Assembly (NCBI GenBank): GCA_009829735.1
Contig: CM020618.1
Location: 41,717,030-41,781,029 of the forward strand
DNA length: 64,000 nucleotides
Reading direction: 5' to 3'
Source: Pyropia yezoensis
Taxonomy: Eukaryota > Rhodophyta > Bangiophyceae > Bangiales > Bangiaceae
The notes beneath the pieces were generated by a model, which saw only the letters and a list, made by a program, of their open reading frames with translations, was not told the DNA's origin and ran no database searches. Of this stretch, positions 61,098 through 64,000 are shown piece by piece; the first letter of the stretch is position 1, and each line of letters starts with the position of its first letter. The position numbers and the translations under genes are program-made.

Positions 61098-63850
61098 CCG
61101 TTGGAGCTGGTCGTCCGAAGCTCACAACGGCAGCCTCGGCCAAGTGGGTCAAGAGGACGAACCAACCGTGCCGGATACTGCGGCGACCTAAGGGAGTCCA
61201 CCCACCTCGGGTAGGACTCCCCAAGAACGTAAACCCACGTCGGGTCATCGCGGTGCTGACGGGTGAGAGCTTCCAGGTGGCTGGACGGGTGCAACTTGCC
61301 CCCGGCCGCGCCTATTGTGCCCGTATCGTACTTGATACCGGGTCAGGAGCTTCCTTGATACGCAAGTCGCTATTACCAAAGGAGATGAAGCTCCAACGCT
61401 GGAGGTCTAAAGCAGACCACCTGATCGATATCAATGGTGGGGTACTTCCCATCGTTGGTGCCGTGACCCTACCAACTAGGTTGGGGACCCATGAGGTCGA
61501 CGTGACCTATGGAGTAGTTGAGAATATATCGGTACCCCTGCTTCTGGGTACCCCTTATGTTGTAACTGAAGTGCCTTTGATTTGTGGCCCTGAGTACTGG
61601 GTCAAGTTGATGAATGGGGAAACCATCCCCATCCTTGGTAAGGGAAAGTCTGTGGCTCCTGTGACAGTCTCACAGTCGAAGCCTGTTTGCTCTGTTAGAG
61701 AAGGGCTTACTGCTACCCTGCGTTTAGCTCGTAAAGTCACGTTGCCCCCCAACTCGGTGGCGCACGTTGACGTTGTAACTGATTATACGGGGAACGGGTT
61801 GGTGCACCGTCACCCCCGTCTTGCTCGCAAGCACCAAGTGCATGTTGCCCTTGGCACGATGGACTCCAAAGCCGGAGTCCCGTGGAGGATCCAGGTGATG
61901 AACCTGAGCTCGTCGCCCAAGTACTTCAAGTCGGGAGCCAAGTTCGGCTATATCGACCAACATGAGGGACCGGTAGTAGCGGTCACCCTCAACGCGGGCG
62001 CGAGTAGCGACCCGAAGTCCGGAAAGGAGAAGCACCAAGCCAAGTCGGCCGCCTCTCCTCGGCCCCATGTGAACATGGAGGGTGTTCCACCCAGGTTGAG
62101 GGTTCAAGTTGAACGCCTCTTGGACCAATACCACAGGTTGTGGGACGGTCAATTGGGACTCATGAGAGCCACCCAACACCGGATCGAGTTGAAGCCCGGT
62201 GCACCCCCTATACGCCAACAACCGTATAGGGGAGGACCCCGTTCAAGGGCCCTCGTTAAGGAGCAAGTTGCTCGCATGGAGGCCCTCGATGTGATCGAGG
62301 CCAGTAACGCCGAGTGGGCGAGTCCGGTGGTTATCGTCCCCAAAGTTGATGGGACCCCACGGTTCTGTATCGACTACCGTAAGCTCAACGAGAGCACGGT
62401 GAAGGACAGTTATCCCCTACCTAGGATTGATGACTGTCTGGACTCTCTGGGGGAGGCAAACGTGTTCTCTACCCTGGACTGTAACGCGGGGTACTGGCAA
62501 ATTCCCATTGCCCCGGAGGACAGGCATAAAACTACCTTTACCTGTCACTGTGGTACCTACCAGTGCAAGCGCCTACCGTTTGGACTGTGCAACGCGCCGG
62601 CAACTTTCCAGCGCGCTATGGACATGATTCTGGCCGGAGTACGGTGGCAGATCTGTCTCGTGTACCTAGACGATATCATTGTGTTCTCCCGAAGTCCGGA
62701 GGAACACATTGGCCATCTTGGCCAGGTGTTCAAGCTACTTGCTGACGCCGGTGTGTCACTGAAGGCGAGTAAGTGCCACCTCTTCACTCAAGAGGTGGAA
62801 TACTTGGGACATGCTGTCCGTCCGGGGCGCCTCAGTGTCAACGAGAAAAACTTGATGGCCATCCGTAAGGCTCAGTACCCCCGGACACAGACCCAGATGA
62901 GGAGCTTCCTCGGGATGTGTAACGTGTACCGACGTTTCACCAAGGGCTTCGCCAAGGTGGCGAAGCCGTTGAATGAGCTAGTGAGCTCAACGCTACCGAA
63001 GAACCTGCCTCCCCCAAGTCGGGTGGAGCAGGAATCCTTTGAGACTCTTCGGGACCTTCTGCTGAAGCCCCCTATCCTGGCTATTCCCAGGTTGGGAGGC
63101 CACTACATCCTGGATGTGGATGCTAGCTACGACCAACTTGGTTGTGTGTTGCTTCAGCAGCAGCCGGACAAGGAGTTCTTGCCGGTGGGATACTTCAGCA
63201 AGGGGCTGAACTCGGCCGAGAAGAACTACGGAGTCACCGAGTTGGAAGGACTCGCAGTGGTGTGGGCGGTGACGTCACTTCGTCACTACCTGGAGGGTGA
63301 GAAGTTCCTCATCCGCTGTGACCACCGCGCGTTGCAGTTCATCTTCAAGACGGATTGTACGAACACTCTTCTCAACCGGTGGAGGGTGCGACTGGCACCC
63401 TTCAACTTTGATATTGAGTACCGACCTGGCAGGCAACATGCCCTGGCCGACGGCCTTTCTCGGGTACCTACCGAGGGGCTGGACACTAACCCAGTCGATG
63501 AGGACATCCCTATCGGGGGGGTAGTCACGCGCTCGGGTCAGGCGTTGAACCCCGAGGCGCCAGGGAACAAGAAGTACTTGCCCTTGTCCCTGGACGAGGT
63601 GGTGAAGGCCCAGGCCAAGGATCCCTTCTGCAAGTCGCAGAGGGATACACTGGATACAGTGGCGGAGACGCGGTTCTTTTTCGGAGACGATGGCCTCCTC
63701 ATGAGGAGGGGGGTATTCCAGGGGACCGAACAACTTGTCGTCCCCGCATCCCTCAAGGACAGTATCCTTGAGAGGGTGCATAACGCTCCCACAGGTGGAC
63801 ACCTGGGGTCTAGTAAACTGTACCAGACCCTGAGGACCAGGTACTACTAG
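61094..63850 (+). CDS. Pol polyprotein of element 2
   Basis: 918 residues, nearly identical to pol of element 1, with the same protease DTGSGAS, RT YLDDIIVF, RNase H and partial integrase zinc domain. It also ends with TAG after LRTRYY at 63848-63850. Differences from element 1 cluster in the protease-proximal half (for example KSLLPKEMKLQRW against KSLIPKGMRLQRW) and are rare in the last kilobase. Confidence 0.88.
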   Translation: MTVGAGRPKLTTAASAKWVKRTNQPCRILRRPKGVHPPRVGLPKNVNPRRVIAVLTGESFQVAGRVQLAPGRAYCARIVLDTGSGASLIRKSLLPKEMKLQRWRSKADHLIDINGGVLPIVGAVTLPTRLGTHEVDVTYGVVENISVPLLLGTPYVVTEVPLICGPEYWVKLMNGETIPILGKGKSVAPVTVSQSKPVCSVREGLTATLRLARKVTLPPNSVAHVDVVTDYTGNGLVHRHPRLARKHQVHVALGTMDSKAGVPWRIQVMNLSSSPKYFKSGAKFGYIDQHEGPVVAVTLNAGASSDPKSGKEKHQAKSAASPRPHVNMEGVPPRLRVQVERLLDQYHRLWDGQLGLMRATQHRIELKPGAPPIRQQPYRGGPRSRALVKEQVARMEALDVIEASNAEWASPVVIVPKVDGTPRFCIDYRKLNESTVKDSYPLPRIDDCLDSLGEANVFSTLDCNAGYWQIPIAPEDRHKTTFTCHCGTYQCKRLPFGLCNAPATFQRAMDMILAGVRWQICLVYLDDIIVFSRSPEEHIGHLGQVFKLLADAGVSLKASKCHLFTQEVEYLGHAVRPGRLSVNEKNLMAIRKAQYPRTQTQMRSFLGMCNVYRRFTKGFAKVAKPLNELVSSTLPKNLPPPSRVEQESFETLRDLLLKPPILAIPRLGGHYILDVDASYDQLGCVLLQQQPDKEFLPVGYFSKGLNSAEKNYGVTELEGLAVVWAVTSLRHYLEGEKFLIRCDHRALQFIFKTDCTNTLLNRWRVRLAPFNFDIEYRPGRQHALADGLSRVPTEGLDTNPVDEDIPIGGVVTRSGQALNPEAPGNKKYLPLSLDEVVKAQAKDPFCKSQRDTLDTVAETRFFFGDDGLLMRRGVFQGTEQLVVPASLKDSILERVHNAPTGGHLGSSKLYQTLRTRYY

Positions 63851-64000
63851 CCGTCCATGGTGGTGGACATCTACAGTTGGGTGGCTGCCTGCACAAGTTG
63901 TGCACAGAACCGCATGATGGAACGGCGGCCTAGTACGGCTATGCTATTGTTCCCGGCCAAGGAGCCCTTTGCCGCGTTGGCGATGGACATCCTTGGGCCA
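63851..64000 (+). pseudogene. Integrase remainder of element 2, cut by window end
   Basis: Continues in the pol frame after TAG as PSMVVDIYSWVAACTSCAQN and AALAMDILG, where the window ends. The frameshift seen in element 1 would lie beyond the window, so I cannot tell whether it is shared. Confidence 0.7.

Larger units (their letters stand above)
59693..64000 (+). mobile_element. Ty3/gypsy-type element 2, 5'-truncated and cut by the window end
   Basis: Colinear without indels with 52141-56448 of element 1 (constant offset 7552). Homology begins abruptly at GACGAATACTATTC (59693), so the LTR, PBS and first about 180 gag codons are missing. Its 3' end lies beyond the window. Confidence 0.85.

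Noticed and set aside
1-64000. CRISPR arrays, rRNA and tRNA genes
   Set aside because: No regularly spaced identical repeats of suitable length and no recognisable rRNA or tRNA sequence were seen by eye. A tRNA scan was not possible.

Overview
The window looks like nuclear DNA of a GC-rich eukaryotic alga. My best guess is a bangiophyte red alga of the Porphyra/Pyropia type. This rests on Ala/Arg/Pro-rich proteins, intron-poor genes, long G and C homopolymers, a histone deacetylase with a plastid-transit-like N-terminus, and abundant transposons. The organism is inferred, not shown.

Layout. (1) 1-28,460 is accessory DNA. Five intact-looking genes of moderate GC sit in alternating orientation: A (-), B (+), C (-), D (+), E (-). 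E carries the first half of a Tnp2/CACTA-like DDE transposase (two Asp motifs plus a CxxC), and B carries the second half (a DHLLFHG motif and the FExxHxxLKR Glu motif). They lie on opposite strands about 5 kb apart. A and D share motifs and may be related accessory proteins. The block appears twice, at 2,415-14,488 and 14,989-27,057, around a gap of exactly 500 N. The copies differ almost only by small indels, so this is most likely an unmerged contig overlap and not a real duplication. Copy 1 has the better version of B, copy 2 the better versions of D and E.

(2) 28,500-44,900 is a very GC-rich host gene island. It holds a SMARCAL1-like SNF2 helicase (+), an unrecognised gene (-), a histone deacetylase (+, one clear 402-bp intron), a single-pass membrane protein (-), and one or two unrecognised genes (-). 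Reading frames break at long G or C runs, which may be sequencing errors or short introns.

(3) 44,900-48,150 holds an uninterrupted 1,069-residue P-loop NTPase (-), perhaps of the RHS/Crinkler-like kind. It is followed by about 2.9 kb without a convincing gene but with hairpins and short repeats.

(4) 51,011-64,000 is Ty3/gypsy-type retrotransposon DNA. Element 1 has a 469-bp 5' LTR, a PBS, gag and pol (protease, RT, RNase H, broken integrase). It then meets a second 469-bp LTR in inverted orientation. That LTR is followed by a polypurine tract read on the minus strand and a plus-strand ORF, which matches the 3' end of a related element (antisense ORF, PPT, 3' LTR) turned around. At 59,693 the sequence switches into a second gag-pol copy that lacks the start of gag and runs off the window. 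Both pol copies carry the same TAG where a conserved integrase Trp is expected.
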